From NCBI RefSeq assembly GCF_024228315.1, contig NZ_CP100455.1, forward strand, positions 186,001 to 250,000: a stretch of 64,000 nt of DNA, given 5' to 3'. The position numbers were made by a program, and so were the translations under genes. The stretch's first letter is position 1. The number at the start of each line of letters is the position of its first letter. Under the pieces are notes generated by a model that ran no database searches, was not told where the DNA came from, and saw only the letters and a list, made by a program, of their open reading frames with translations. This document shows, piece by piece, positions 7,888-17,436 of the stretch. Source of the DNA: Halomarina pelagica (GTDB lineage Archaea > Halobacteriota > Halobacteria > Halobacteriales > Haloarculaceae).

Positions 7888-9177
7888 CTAGTCGTCGACG
7901 CCGCAGTACTCGATGGCGATGCGCGCGATCGTCGTCGCGGTCTCCACGAGCGACGTCACGGTCGTGTGTTCGTCTGCGCCGTGGAGGTTCGCACCCCTCG
8001 GTCCGACCGAGACGGCGTCGACGTCGTAGTAGAGCGCGTAGAAACGCTCGTCGAGCGCGGCGTTCCCACCGACGAACGATCCGGGGCGACCGCACACCTC
8101 CTCGGCGACCCGAGCGGAGAGCGCCGCGATCTCCGCGTCCGGAGAGATCTGGTGGGGCGAGGCGTCCCAGCCGAACCACTCGACCTCCGGCGGGTGATCG
8201 CGCATCCACTCGTCGTCGGCCGCGGCCTCCGCGACCGCCGCTTCGATCTGTGCCCGTACTTCGGCCCGGGTTTCGCCCGGCGGCCAGCCGACGCGTCCGT
8301 GCATGACCGCCTCGCTCGGGAGCGTCGACGGCCAGTCGCCGGCTTCGATCGTGCCGACGTTGATGTTCGTCACGTTCCCCTCGAGGTCGGGCTCACCCTG
8401 GTAGGCCGGCGGGAAGTCGATGCGGGCCTTTCGCTCGGCGTCGAGCGCCTCGAGCGCCTCGTACACCGTCGCGGCGTTTCCGATCGCGTTGACGCCCTGG
8501 TGTCCCCAGGCCGCGTGGACGCTCTTCCCGGGGACCCGGACGCGGAAGTACATGACCCCGGCGCTCGCGACGCCGACGTTGGGGAGGCGAAACGGCTCCG
8601 CGATCACCGCGGCGTCGGGGACGTAGCCGCGTTCGAGCACCGAGAGCGTCCCGCCGACGCCGCCGTCCTCCTCCTCGATGACGCTCTGGAAGACGAGGTC
8701 GCCGCCGAGTTCGACACCGGCTTCGTCGAGCGCCCTCATCGCGACGAGACAGGCCGCGAGGCCGCCCTTCATGTCGGCGACGCCACGGCCGTACAGCGTC
8801 TCTCCCTCCCGGGTGACGGTCCACGGGTCGCGTTCCCACTCGCTCTCGGTGACGTCGACCACGTCGATGTGGCCGCCGATGGCGAGCGTCCGACCGTCGC
8901 CGCCCGCGACGCGAGCGACCACGTTCGGGCGGTCGTCGTACCCTCGTCGCTCGGAGGAGGACGTCTCGAAGTATCCCGGGTGGTCCGAGAACTCCTCCGG
9001 CGACGGCTTCCAGACGTCGGGGTCGAGCCCCATCGACTCCAGGTAGTCGACGACGACGTCCTGTCCGGATCTCTCGGAACCGGTGACGGTCCTCGCCTCG
9101 ACCAGCCTGGTGACGAGGTCGATCAGTTCGTCCTCGGTCGATTCGATCGCGTCGGTCATCCTGTCTTCGTACGTCAT
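7888..9177 (-). CDS. M20 family metallopeptidase (ArgE/DapE/acetylornithine deacetylase type)
   Basis: 429 residues. Zinc-site landmarks are visible: the GGHIDVVDV strand with the His-x-Asp pair (about 105-115), the GRGVADMKGG Asp (about 138-148), the EEE dyad (VIEEEDGGVGG) and the C-terminal LHGADEH. The dimerisation domain lies in the middle (about 200-310). Substrate is likely an N-acylated amino acid or dipeptide. The ATG at 9177 is preferred over an in-frame TTG at 9204 because a T-rich TATA-like element (about 9195-9206 on the complement) sits the right distance upstream; the ATG at 9162 is an alternative. Monocistronic. Confidence 0.88.
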   Translation of the reverse strand: MTYEDRMTDAIESTEDELIDLVTRLVEARTVTGSERSGQDVVVDYLESMGLDPDVWKPSPEEFSDHPGYFETSSSERRGYDDRPNVVARVAGGDGRTLAIGGHIDVVDVTESEWERDPWTVTREGETLYGRGVADMKGGLAACLVAMRALDEAGVELGGDLVFQSVIEEEDGGVGGTLSVLERGYVPDAAVIAEPFRLPNVGVASAGVMYFRVRVPGKSVHAAWGHQGVNAIGNAATVYEALEALDAERKARIDFPPAYQGEPDLEGNVTNINVGTIEAGDWPSTLPSEAVMHGRVGWPPGETRAEVRAQIEAAVAEAAADDEWMRDHPPEVEWFGWDASPHQISPDAEIAALSARVAEEVCGRPGSFVGGNAALDERFYALYYDVDAVSVGPRGANLHGADEHTTVTSLVETATTIARIAIEYCGVDD

Positions 9178-9204
9178 CCGTTCGATGTTCGTTCGGGGGT
9201 ACAA

Positions 9205-10267
9205 AAGTGAGCAGGCCCCCGTGACGTCTCACGGGGGGAGATCGTCATCGCGTTAGTATCGAGAAATGCACCCACAACTATCATCAATAGTGATTTCTCG
9301 TTTTTGGATTACCACTCACCGATCTAACCGCGAACACGGGCGGTAACGGATGCGAGACGACGTCGAGGGGATAGCGTCGACCGGGTGGGTCGCGGTGAGG
9401 GCGCTGCGACGGACGGATCGTCTCCAGTCTGCCGTCTCCTCGCTGTAGTACTGTGCGCGTACCGTCGGCCGTCCTCATCGGCGAGCGGTCGTGTTCGCCG
9501 GTCGTATCGACCCGGGCCAGCGCGTCGGACCGCCCGATGTCCGCGACAGGACGCGCACCCGCCGCACGGACGGGCGCAGCGGTCCGGCCTCCGCGGGCGT
9601 TGGGTCTAGGGTGTTCTACTCTACCGACTCGACACCCGGTTCGCAAACCAGACGCACGCCTGTCGTCGCGTTCTACCGCCGGACGCGGTGGCGGAGCGTC
9701 GTACTACCCGGTCCGACCGTCGGGATCGCACGCCTCTCGAGGAACGTACGAGCGAACCGCGGGCCGGGAGATCACCCCGCTTCGCGCCTCCGGCGTTCGC
9801 TGGGGGAGGGACCGTACCACGTCGCGTACACCGACACCCGAATTCGAGGGGCCGTGAGCGGTACGACGTCGGAGACCCTGAACGTCCCGCCGTCGATGGA
9901 GACGTCGCGAGATACCGCGTCTGTTTGGCCACGTTAAGCGAGTAAGTAGTTATACCGCTACTGTGAAGATGTACCGATTAGCGATGAAAACGCGCCCGCT
10001 GCACCGCGACGAGATAGCCGGTCAGCGTGGGGTGTCGCGAACGTCGGAGGATCGAGGCGTGGGACTGATACGGACGCGGGGACGATCGTCGATACACGGC
10101 CAGTTCCAGACTCGGTTTCCCGTTTACGCGGATTCGGATGGCTCACGGCCTCGGTATCGCCGACTCGGGGATCGAAGACGGCTTCGGCCCACGGGGAGAC
10201 CGCAGTGCGAGCGGGAGTGCGACTCCAGTTCGTCGAGTTCCCGGCAAACGTAACACTGAGGTATCAC
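9205..10267. other. 1.06 kb interval without a supportable gene
   Basis: Several open frames exist on both strands but none shows consistent codon bias or a recognisable protein, as expected for random openness at high GC. AT-rich patches at about 9262-9310 and 9940-9985 may be promoter debris. The segment is probably decayed accessory DNA. Confidence 0.45.
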
Positions 10268-11281
10268 CTAGACCTCGTCGGCGCGCACCGCGGCGCGGCG
10301 ATCGGAGATCAGATCGAGGTCGTCGTCGACGTCGCCGAGTACGAGCAGCGCGTAGTAGCGGAGGTACGTCACCACGGGCACCTGAACGAGTGCGGTGATG
10401 GCGAGCACTGAGAGACCGAACGACAGTGCGACGACGGCGAGGACGCCGAGACCGACCGGTGGGACCGCCGTCGACAGGAAGAAGCCGATCGCCCCGAGGA
10501 GCCCGAACGGGATCAGGAGGACGAGCGCGGCGACGCCGACCGCGATCGCGACGAGGAGCCCGCCCACGATCGTGAGGACGAAGCCGGCGACGGCGTACGC
10601 GAGATACTGCCACGGACGGGCGGTGATCGTCGGCCAGAGCCGTCGCCAGCCGTCGAGCACGCCGCGGCCTTCGAGGATCATGATCGGAACGACGAACATC
10701 GTGGTAAACCCGTCGATCAGACCGATCACGATCGCGAGGACGGCGACGACGGGGAGGAGCAGGAGGAAGGCGATCACCGGAACGTCTCCGGGTGCGCCCG
10801 TCCCGGGACCGACCTCGACGACGGCCGGGAGGAGAAAGAGCGCGGCGAGAACCGCGACGCCGCCGAAGACGAGGAGCCCGATGACGAGCCGAAACCCGAA
10901 CAGCCGAACGCCCTGACGCCAGCGTCGACCCCAGTACCGGCGGACCGCGACCTCTTCGCGACGGAGCGATTCGACGAGGACGAACTCCATGATCGAGCCC
11001 ACGAGGAGAAACAGGAGGCCGAGGACGAGCGCGGCCGCGACGATCGTCCCGAGGACGAGCCAGAGGCGGGGACCGATCTCCGGTGGCGTCGGGAGCCCGC
11101 CCGGCGACGGACCCCGATCGGCCGGTACGTTGTACTGGAAGAGGTTCAGGTTCCCTATCGGTCCACCGACGAAGAACACGACGAGCGCGAGCCTGATCCA
11201 GCGCGAGCGGTCGATCGGCCAGAGGAACGCTCTCGTCGCGTCGAATGCGTCGTCGAGATCCTCGAGCGCGTAGAGCGCCAT
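10268..11281 (-). CDS. Multi-pass membrane protein, DUF7544-like
   Basis: 337 residues with a soluble N-terminal segment (LYALEDLDDAFDATRAFLWP) followed by about six hydrophobic segments. This arrangement matches a haloarchaeal integral-membrane family that I know as DUF7544; function unknown. The N-terminal pattern resembles the membrane-anchored DUF4013-like transport or envelope proteins. A TATA-like element 27 nt upstream indicates a leaderless transcript. Confidence 0.75.
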   Translation of the reverse strand: MALYALEDLDDAFDATRAFLWPIDRSRWIRLALVVFFVGGPIGNLNLFQYNVPADRGPSPGGLPTPPEIGPRLWLVLGTIVAAALVLGLLFLLVGSIMEFVLVESLRREEVAVRRYWGRRWRQGVRLFGFRLVIGLLVFGGVAVLAALFLLPAVVEVGPGTGAPGDVPVIAFLLLLPVVAVLAIVIGLIDGFTTMFVVPIMILEGRGVLDGWRRLWPTITARPWQYLAYAVAGFVLTIVGGLLVAIAVGVAALVLLIPFGLLGAIGFFLSTAVPPVGLGVLAVVALSFGLSVLAITALVQVPVVTYLRYYALLVLGDVDDDLDLISDRRAAVRADEV

Positions 11282-11304
11282 AGCCAGTACTTGTATTTCA
11301 ATCT

Positions 11305-11312
11305 ACATAAAA
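11305..11312 (-). promoter_or_regulatory. TATA element of the DUF7544-like gene
   Basis: TTTTATGT on the complement, centred about 27 nt before the ATG at 11281, the classical spacing of a leaderless haloarchaeal promoter. Confidence 0.55.
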
Positions 11313-11386
11313 CCGCGTCCGCGGATCCGCTCACGTCTTGAGCGATAAACGTTACATCACAAGAGGAGGAAAAGGATGGGAGAGTC

Positions 11387-11776
11387 GTGATGAGGTGGAC
11401 TGGTGTCCGAATCGCGTTGTTCGTCCTCGATACGTTCGTCGCAGTGACGGCGATCGGCGGCGGAATCGCCATGGCGACCGGACTCGATCCCCTCCCGGAC
11501 GACTGGCTGATCGGAACGCCGTTCCAGAGCTTCCTGATCCCCGGCGCGCTCCTGGCGGCGGTGGTCGGCGGGAGTGCGGCCGTCGCCGCGTTCGGCGTGC
11601 TGCGCAGTACGGACGCCGGCGCGATGGTCTCGGTCGTGGCCGGCGCGCTCCTGATGGGCTGGATCGTCGTCGAGGTCCTGCTTCTCAACCAGCCGTCGTG
11701 GACGTGGACAGAAGCCGTCTACTTCGTCGTCGGATCGTCGATGGTGGTCCTGGGGTTCGCACACGGATGGGCGTAG
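11387..11776 (+). CDS. Four-helix membrane protein, unknown
   Basis: 129 residues with four hydrophobic segments (about 8-30, 45-70, 75-95, 105-127). The start may be the GTG at 11387 or the ATG immediately after it (11390). A purine-rich GAGGAGGA stretch lies about 15 nt upstream. Similar small four-helix proteins are frequent in haloarchaeal genomes; I recognise no named function. Confidence 0.65.
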   Translation: MMRWTGVRIALFVLDTFVAVTAIGGGIAMATGLDPLPDDWLIGTPFQSFLIPGALLAAVVGGSAAVAAFGVLRSTDAGAMVSVVAGALLMGWIVVEVLLLNQPSWTWTEAVYFVVGSSMVVLGFAHGWA

Positions 11777-11949
11777 GAACGCTCGTTCAAAGACAGCCTC
11801 GTCGAAACTACCACGGACGGTGATACGACCTGAGAGGCCTTGTTCGATCCGGTTATCGCGTCCGGGCGCTCGCGTGCGAGTAGCCCGAGCGCCTCGGCGC
11901 TGCGCCCGCGCCGGTAAGTGTTATACGGCTGTGACGATAGATAGGGAGT

Positions 11950-12369
11950 GTGACGCTGAGTAGATGGCTCTTCGCGGGACTTCTGGTGTTACAGGCCCAC
12001 TTCGCGGCGTCGTACCTCGTGCCCCTGGACAGGGAGGCCCAACGAGAGTTCGGGGGCCTGTTGCGGTGGGTCTGGCCCTGGAGCGGCGGCGACAGCGGGC
12101 TACTGGGCCAGGTCACGGTGGCTTCCGGTTCCCCGCTCGCCGGTATCTTCCTCGCCATACTCGCGGCGGTGCTCTTTTTCCTCGCGGCCCTGGCGGTAGT
12201 GGGAATCCGGGTTCCGTTCGGATGGTGGCGGGTGCTGGCTGGGGGAGGGGCCATCCTGTCGCTCGTGCTGATGGCGGGATTCTTCGGGGCCACGAAGGTG
12301 CTGCCGATGGCCCTCGATCTCGTCGTGCTATGGGCCGTCGTAACCGATTGGCTCCCGCACGCTGGCTGA
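11950..12369 (+). CDS. Four-helix membrane protein, unknown
   Basis: 139 residues from a GTG. The N-terminal helix carries LVLQAHFAASYLVPLD, followed by a Trp-rich loop and three more hydrophobic segments. Codon bias supports coding. No recognised family. It stands alone between the preceding membrane gene and the convergent flavodoxin. Confidence 0.6.
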   Translation: MTLSRWLFAGLLVLQAHFAASYLVPLDREAQREFGGLLRWVWPWSGGDSGLLGQVTVASGSPLAGIFLAILAAVLFFLAALAVVGIRVPFGWWRVLAGGGAILSLVLMAGFFGATKVLPMALDLVVLWAVVTDWLPHAG

Positions 12370-12464
12370 CGGCGACAGCGCTCACCACTCACCACGCGGC
12401 ACCCGGAGAGGCATCAGCAGGTCGAAAACTCCGGAAGTGGGACGAGCTACCGCGAGGGCGGCGG

Positions 12465-13049
12465 TCACTCGTTCTCTTCCGAATCACGGGAGGCGGGCGG
12501 CGCGACGCCGAGTCGCCCCTCGACGAACGCGGCGACGTCCGCGGCGAACGCCTCGACCTCGTCCCAGTCGGTGAACTCGGCGTCGTGGGACGTGTCCGCG
12601 TCGGGCAGCGCCCGCTTGGCGATCTGCTTCATCACCAACCGCTTGAGGAAGCCGTACTGCGAGTAGCGCAGCGCGCCGCCGAAGAGGCCGATCCGGTCGG
12701 GGTGCCAGCCGGTGTCCTCGACGAACGCCTCGACGTAGCCCGCCGCCTGTTCTTCGCCCCGCTCGTCCGCGGACGACAGCGACACCTGGAAGAAGGCCGT
12801 CGGCTTCGCCGCCAGCGCGTCGCGGTTCGACGTGACGAACTCGCGAACCGCCGACTGATGCTTGCCGCGGTGGATCGACGCGCCGACGAGGACCGCGTCG
12901 AAGTCGTCGACGGAGAGGTCCGGCGGTCTCTCGCCGGCGTCCACCGCCGCGGCGTCGTGCCCGCGCGCCGCGAGCACGTCGACGATGCGACCCGCGACCT
13001 TCGCGGTCTGTCCCTCACCGGTCCCGTAGAGTACGAGGAATGACACCAT
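12465..13049 (-). CDS. Flavodoxin-domain protein, HemG-like
   Basis: 194 residues. It begins with the flavodoxin strand and FMN phosphate loop (VSFLVLYGTGEGQTAKVAGRI), followed by VDDFDAVLVGASIHRGKHQ and FFQVSLSSAD. That combination is typical of the HemG/menaquinone-dependent protoporphyrinogen oxidase branch of flavodoxins. The C-terminal 20 residues are an acidic halophilic tail. In haloarchaea this branch may act in heme synthesis or as a general flavoprotein; which one cannot be told. The ATG at 13049 is preferred; the frame extends upstream without a conserved sequence. Confidence 0.8.
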   Translation of the reverse strand: MVSFLVLYGTGEGQTAKVAGRIVDVLAARGHDAAAVDAGERPPDLSVDDFDAVLVGASIHRGKHQSAVREFVTSNRDALAAKPTAFFQVSLSSADERGEEQAAGYVEAFVEDTGWHPDRIGLFGGALRYSQYGFLKRLVMKQIAKRALPDADTSHDAEFTDWDEVEAFAADVAAFVEGRLGVAPPASRDSEENE

Positions 13050-13164
13050 GTGGAATCGCCAGTCGAGGTTGGGTCCCGAGGTCGATAAAACCCGTGCCGA
13101 GTCGATCGAGAGTGCCAGACCCCCGGAGTGACGATCTCGGCGTTCGGCGGTCTTCACGGGACTG

Positions 13165-13368
13165 GTGGATGTCGAACACGGTGTCGGCGCGAACCTCCAG
13201 GGCGACCGCACCCTCGACGGGGACGTGATCGCGCTCGGCTTCTACGTGCCACGGGTCGGTCTCCTCCTCTCGGTCGGCTCCGTCGTCGTAGTGTGGGCCT
13301 GGTATATTCTGGTCGCGCGAACGCTCCTCCGACTCGGCCGGCCCGAGGGGACGACGCGGTCAGCGTAA
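13165..13368 (+). CDS. Short one-helix protein, perhaps a gene fragment
   Basis: 67 residues from a GTG. One hydrophobic helix (about 30-52) follows a polar start and ends in a basic tail. Nearly every codon ends in G or C, stronger than expected by chance, so this was coding DNA. It may be the 3' end of a larger gene whose 5' part is lost, since nothing conserved lies upstream and the neighbouring genes are decayed. Confidence 0.4.
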   Translation: MDVEHGVGANLQGDRTLDGDVIALGFYVPRVGLLLSVGSVVVVWAWYILVARTLLRLGRPEGTTRSA

Positions 13369-13435
13369 CGGGACGATACCACCGCAGTGGGTCGGGTGGA
13401 GTGAGGAGACGATGACCGGTACACCGGCACAGCAG

Positions 13436-13780
13436 TCATCGATACGACCGTACAAACTGCACCAGTACGACGCCGCGGATCGCGCCGACGACCAGACCGG
13501 TCGCGCCCGCCGTCCCGAGGGCGAGTAGGACCGCCGTCGCACCGGGTGGCCCGCCCGGCAGTAGCGATACGCCGGAGACAGTCACCGGGCTTCACCTGCT
13601 CGAGATACAACCCCGAGGTGATCCTCGACGACGGGGATCCGGAGATGTCGCCGCGCATCTCCAGGAACCCGGCGGCCTGCACGATGATCGGGGGCACCGC
13701 GACGAACCTCATCCACCCCCGTTCGACGGATCGCCAGGCGGAAAGCACCCACCTATCGGTACGGACAGACCCCCGAAGTA
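13436..13780 (-). pseudogene. Frameshifted small membrane protein
   Basis: One minus frame reads WRSVERGWMRFVAVPPIIVQ (through about 13745-13590) with nearly all codons ending in G/C. Around 13585 the coding signature jumps to another frame that reads a GTG-initiated hydrophobic helix, ending RGVVLVQFVRSYR at 13436. Together they make a plausible membrane protein of about 110 residues broken by one indel. Family unknown. Confidence 0.45.
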
Positions 13781-13857
13781 GTCCCTCGCGGCTCGCGAGC
13801 GGTAGAGGGACCGTCGGCAGTTCGAAAAAAGTCGCGTCGGTGGATGGTAGGATCGCG

Positions 13858-14274
13858 TCAGCCCTGGACGGCGACCTGGGTCTGGCTGGACGACTGCGAC
13901 TGCTTGATCTCGTTGTCCTCACCGTACTGGACGGCCTTCTGCTCCTGGTAGTTGTTCTGATCCTGGTGGATCTCGTTGTCCTCGCCGCCCTGGAGCGCGA
14001 CCTGCGTCTGGTCGTTGTCCTGCCACTGCTTGATCTTGTTGTCCTCGCCGTACTGGGCCGCGAACTGCTTCTGGTAGTTGTCCTGATCCTGGTGGATCTC
14101 GTTGTCCTCACCGAACTGAGCGGCGAACTGTTTCTGATAGTTGTCCTGCCACTGCTTGATCTTGTTGTCCTCGTTCTTCTTTTCGTGCTCCGCCGCGACC
14201 ATGCCCACGCCCGAGATCGCGATCATGGCGACCACGGCGAGGATCATCAGCCGTCGAGAGTTCTTTCCGAACAT
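13858..14274 (-). CDS. Secreted curlin-like repeat protein (candidate functional amyloid)
   Basis: 138 residues. Residues 1-28 are a Sec-type signal peptide (basic NSRR, hydrophobic LMILAVVAMIAIS, AxA-like end). Residues 35-138 are five tandem 21-residue units, each E-D-N-x-I-x-Q-x-Q followed by Q-x-Q and A-x-Q-[FYG]-G. The unit junction gives Q-x-G-x2-N-x-I-x3-Q, nearly identical in spacing to the bacterial curli CsgA repeat (Q-x-G-x2-N-x-A-x3-Q), which stacks as cross-beta. The DNA repeats are imperfect, so the protein pattern has been selected. No csg secretion genes are nearby. The ATG at 14274 is the residue directly before the signal peptide; an upstream extension in frame is not signal-like. 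Confidence 0.75.
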   Translation of the reverse strand: MFGKNSRRLMILAVVAMIAISGVGMVAAEHEKKNEDNKIKQWQDNYQKQFAAQFGEDNEIHQDQDNYQKQFAAQYGEDNKIKQWQDNDQTQVALQGGEDNEIHQDQNNYQEQKAVQYGEDNEIKQSQSSSQTQVAVQG

Positions 14275-14760
14275 GTTATTCGTTCTCCATCGACGCCTCG
14301 CTGACGCCGACGTCGGGGTGATCGCCCGGGGCCACATTTGTTATACGTACCGACATGTTATCCGGTACGCAAAACACCACGACGGGCGTAGGGTCACCGG
14401 CCACTGCACGACCGATGGCCTGACACGGGAGTGAACCATCCCACGATCGAGAACGACGGGAATAGATTAGAGTATTTTTACTATATCTCGATTCAGCGTC
14501 GTACGCTCGTTTCGAACGGTTTCTCGGGAGCCGGTGCGCGTTGAGGGCGATTAAATCGGCACCTCGCGTCGCGATACTACGATAGCGAACAGGAACGACC
14601 CTCGGACTCTCTCCGTGCCATCTCGGTCACGATCGACGAACGTCGAATGTCTTCACGCGCGTTCGTCTAGAAGCGAACGAGAGAGCAATCTCCGATTACG
14701 CGGATAATGTCAAACGATACTCATAGACTATCTGCTACTTAGTTTCCGTCCGCTACCAGT
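14275..14760. other. Intergenic region upstream of the curlin-like gene
   Basis: 486 bp without a gene. It holds AT-rich stretches at about 14335-14360 (possible promoter of the curlin-like gene on the minus strand) and 14460-14490. No ORF with codon bias. Confidence 0.45.
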
Positions 14761-15068
14761 ATGAAACTCCTTACACAGCCGATCGCTCGGCGTCTCGTCG
14801 GTTCCCCGTCGATGCAGAACCCCGAGACGACCGCCTGCGTCGACGTCAAGGCGTTCACCGTCGAGAACGGTACCGCCGTCGTCAGGTACGACGCGAACGA
14901 CTGCGAGGCGTTCACCACCGACACCCTCGCGAGTTACACCAAGCCCGGTCCGGGTGGAGCCGTACCACCGCTGAGCAGCAGGAACTCGTCGACGTGGCGG
15001 TCAGTTCCGACACCCGGGGAACGCTCCGCGTCGATCTGCCGGTGAACGAAACAGTCAGTCGACAGTGA
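14761..15068 (+). pseudogene. Frameshifted gene of unknown family
   Basis: The ATG at 14761 begins MKLLTQPIARRLVG and runs in good codon bias to about 14948. Coding then continues in another frame as ELVDVAVSSDTRGTLRVDLP to a TGA at 15066-15068. Restored length is about 102 residues. I do not recognise the family. A single indel near 14949 would explain it; a sequencing error is the alternative. Confidence 0.5.
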
Positions 15069-15881
15069 CAGAGGTCGTGAGCGTTTAGGGCGCTTCGACG
15101 CTCACCACCTTACTGGTGACGATGGTCTGGACCGTGTCGCACACCTCCGGATTTCCGAATTCAGGAATGTTCGGAACGGACTCCCCCGGTCTGTCCCGTC
15201 CGTTCGATGGACTGTACGGATGTTCATCCCCTCGAACGGCCCACGTCGAAGAACGGACCTCGCCCTCGGTCTCGTGTGGCAGAAGACGCATGGAGAGCCG
15301 CTCACCTCCGGTTCGTACATTCCTCAGACCTCACACCGCGGGGCAAACGAAACGTTGACTCCGGATTCACTGGAGTTCGATGGATGGACAGATTTCGGAT
15401 AACAGGTGTGTTTTCGTTATTGTACTATCTCCTCCCGGTACATATGGACGACGATCAGTTCCGTCGTTTCGTGTGCTCACTCCCGCTCACCGCTGGTGGA
15501 TGAGCGGTCGTCCGATCGATCGGAAACCGCTCGCGTACACGCGGCCACAGTTCCGCGTGGCATCGCTCGTCGATCAGCGACAGGGGATCGTCGCACACTG
15601 CCCGGTACGTGAGGCACGCGTTCCCTCGCCAGCACTGTCCGCATCGCGGCGAACATCAGCGTCGGCGTCCTAGGCGCACGCTCTGCCGACGGTGACGACT
15701 ACGTTCCCCCATCCGACGTGACGGAGGTACGAACCGTTCCGCTCCCCACGGCGGCGGATGGTCCCCGGACGGTCGAAAGCCGCATGCCGACAGAAGAACT
15801 ACTCCGACCGATGGTTTCCGTATCGTTACAGAGAACGGCAGAGAACGTCCGGCCATCGCACGCGACACCGGACGGTTCGCG
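15069..15881. other. Decayed interval with one faint coding trace
   Basis: 813 bp. From about 15616 a plus-strand frame stays open to a TGA at 15883-15885 and reads VRIAANISVGVLGARS and later TEVRTVPLPTAADGPRTVE. It lacks a plausible start and its codon bias is only moderate, so it may be the 3' part of a lost gene. A minus frame at 15085-15291 (68 codons) also has moderate bias. Neither is supported well enough to call. Confidence 0.35.
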
Positions 15882-16901
15882 GTGACGGAGTCCGTCGGTA
15901 GCGAGGCGGACACGCGACCGGGACACGGCTCCGGCTCCGCGAGACAGTCGGTCGCCCTGTTCGTCGTCGCCTCGTTGACGTTCGGCACCGCCTTCGTCGG
16001 CATCAAAGCCGGCCTGGCCGACGTTCCGCCGCTGCTGTTTGCGGGCTTTCGGTACGACATCGGCGCGGCGGTGCTGTTGGCGTACGTCGCCCGGCGGAGG
16101 GACTACTGGCTCCCTCGTACTCGCGGTGACCTGACGGCGGTCGTGGTCGCCGGGGTGTTCCTCTCGGGACTGAACGCCGCGCTACTGTTCGTCGGCCAGC
16201 AGTACGTCACCAGCGGCACCGCCGCGGTCGTGTTCAGTCTCGTTCCCGTCCTCGCGCCGCTGTTCGCACTGGCACTGCTGCCCGGGACGCGATTCGATCC
16301 CGTCGGGATGGTCGGGATCGTGCTCGGCCTGTTCGGCGTGGCGATCATCGTCGGATTGAGTTCGCTCTCGGCGGGCGACGAGCGAACCGTCGTCGGGATC
16401 ACGCTGATCGGCGGTGCCGCGACCGCGGCGGCGCTCGGGAGCGTCCTGCTGCGCCGGGTCGATCGCGCGATTCCGGGGCTGAGCATGACGGCCTGGGCGC
16501 TGGTGGTGGCCGCCGGACTCGTCCACACGCTCAGTCTCCTGGCCGGCGACTCCCCGACCGACGTGACCCCTACGCTCCAGGCAGTCGCGGCGATTCTCTG
16601 GGTAGGGCTACCCGCGACGGCGCTCGCCTTCCCCGCGTACTACGGCCTCATCGACCGGGCCGGGCCCGTTCGGGCGAACCTGATCAGCTACACCGTGCCG
16701 CTCGTGGCGACCCTCGCCGGTGGCGCGATCCTCGGGGAGACGGTCCCACCCCGGACCGCACTCGGCTTCGCGGTCATCGTCGCCGGTTTCGCCCTGATCG
16801 AGCGTGACACCATCCGAGACGAACTGCGGCAGCTTCGAAACCGGTCGAGAGCGTCACAACGGGACGAGGACCACCTCTGTGAACACGCACCGCGGGGGTG
16901 A
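15882..16901 (+). CDS. EamA/DMT-superfamily transporter
   Basis: 339 residues from a GTG. Ten hydrophobic segments form two EamA repeats (about 22-160 and 170-310); the family signatures GTAFVGIKAGL, QYVTSGTAAVVFSLVPVL and RAGPVRANLISYTVPLVA are visible. Members export metabolites such as amino acids across the membrane; cargo is not readable. The C-terminal 30 residues are charged and cytoplasmic. Monocistronic. Confidence 0.85.
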   Translation: MTESVGSEADTRPGHGSGSARQSVALFVVASLTFGTAFVGIKAGLADVPPLLFAGFRYDIGAAVLLAYVARRRDYWLPRTRGDLTAVVVAGVFLSGLNAALLFVGQQYVTSGTAAVVFSLVPVLAPLFALALLPGTRFDPVGMVGIVLGLFGVAIIVGLSSLSAGDERTVVGITLIGGAATAAALGSVLLRRVDRAIPGLSMTAWALVVAAGLVHTLSLLAGDSPTDVTPTLQAVAAILWVGLPATALAFPAYYGLIDRAGPVRANLISYTVPLVATLAGGAILGETVPPRTALGFAVIVAGFALIERDTIRDELRQLRNRSRASQRDEDHLCEHAPRG

Positions 16902-17070
16902 GGGCATCATCATCGGCGATGTCGAACTGATCCGGGCGGATTTTGCGGGAAAACCGCTCCACCGGAATCGGGGGAGTTCTGCGGGAACCGATTCGCCTCG
17001 GCTCCGACCAGTATCCCGGAGAACTGTCCTCGGTCGCTCCGACGCGTCGGAGCGACTCCCATCCCCGGGG

Positions 17071-17436
17071 CTATTCGTTGTACGACTCCCGGATTCGAAC
17101 CACGCCGTCAGCGTCCCGGACGAGGACGGTGTCGCCGGCGTTTCGCCACACCGGTCGATCCGATCCCCAGTAGAGATCCGATCCGGTGTCCCGCCCGCTC
17201 CCGCTGTGGAGCGTGACCCGTTCGCCGGGCTCTAACTCGCTGCCTTCCGGGAAGCGGAACGCGTTCCCCGCCTCGTCCTCGACCGACCAGTCCGAGACGT
17301 CGAGTCGGGTCGTCCCGTCGTTCTTGAACGTGATGTACTCCCCCTCGAGATGACGTTCGTCTCGACCGGAGGGTTTCTCCCGGATCTCGTCGATGACGAG
17401 GTCGCTGTGGTGGATCTCGTTCGGCTCGTCCATCAT
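17071..17436 (-). CDS. Lamin-tail domain (LTD) protein
   Basis: 121 residues, essentially one lamin-tail domain of immunoglobulin-like beta fold: EYITFKNDGTTRLDVSDWSVEDE, GNAFRFP, LEPGERVTLHSGSG, SDLYWGSDRPVWRNAGDTVLVRDADG. There is no signal peptide, so this is a stand-alone cytoplasmic version, whereas many LTD domains are attached to nucleases or surface proteins. Role unknown, possibly binding or adhesion. Two adjacent ATGs (17436, 17433) are possible starts. Confidence 0.85.
   Translation of the reverse strand: MMDEPNEIHHSDLVIDEIREKPSGRDERHLEGEYITFKNDGTTRLDVSDWSVEDEAGNAFRFPEGSELEPGERVTLHSGSGRDTGSDLYWGSDRPVWRNAGDTVLVRDADGVVRIRESYNE

Noticed and set aside
15384..15505. Frame reading MDDDQFRRF, reminiscent of a CheR-like N-terminus
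   Set aside because: Only nine residues agree; the frame ends within 20 codons.
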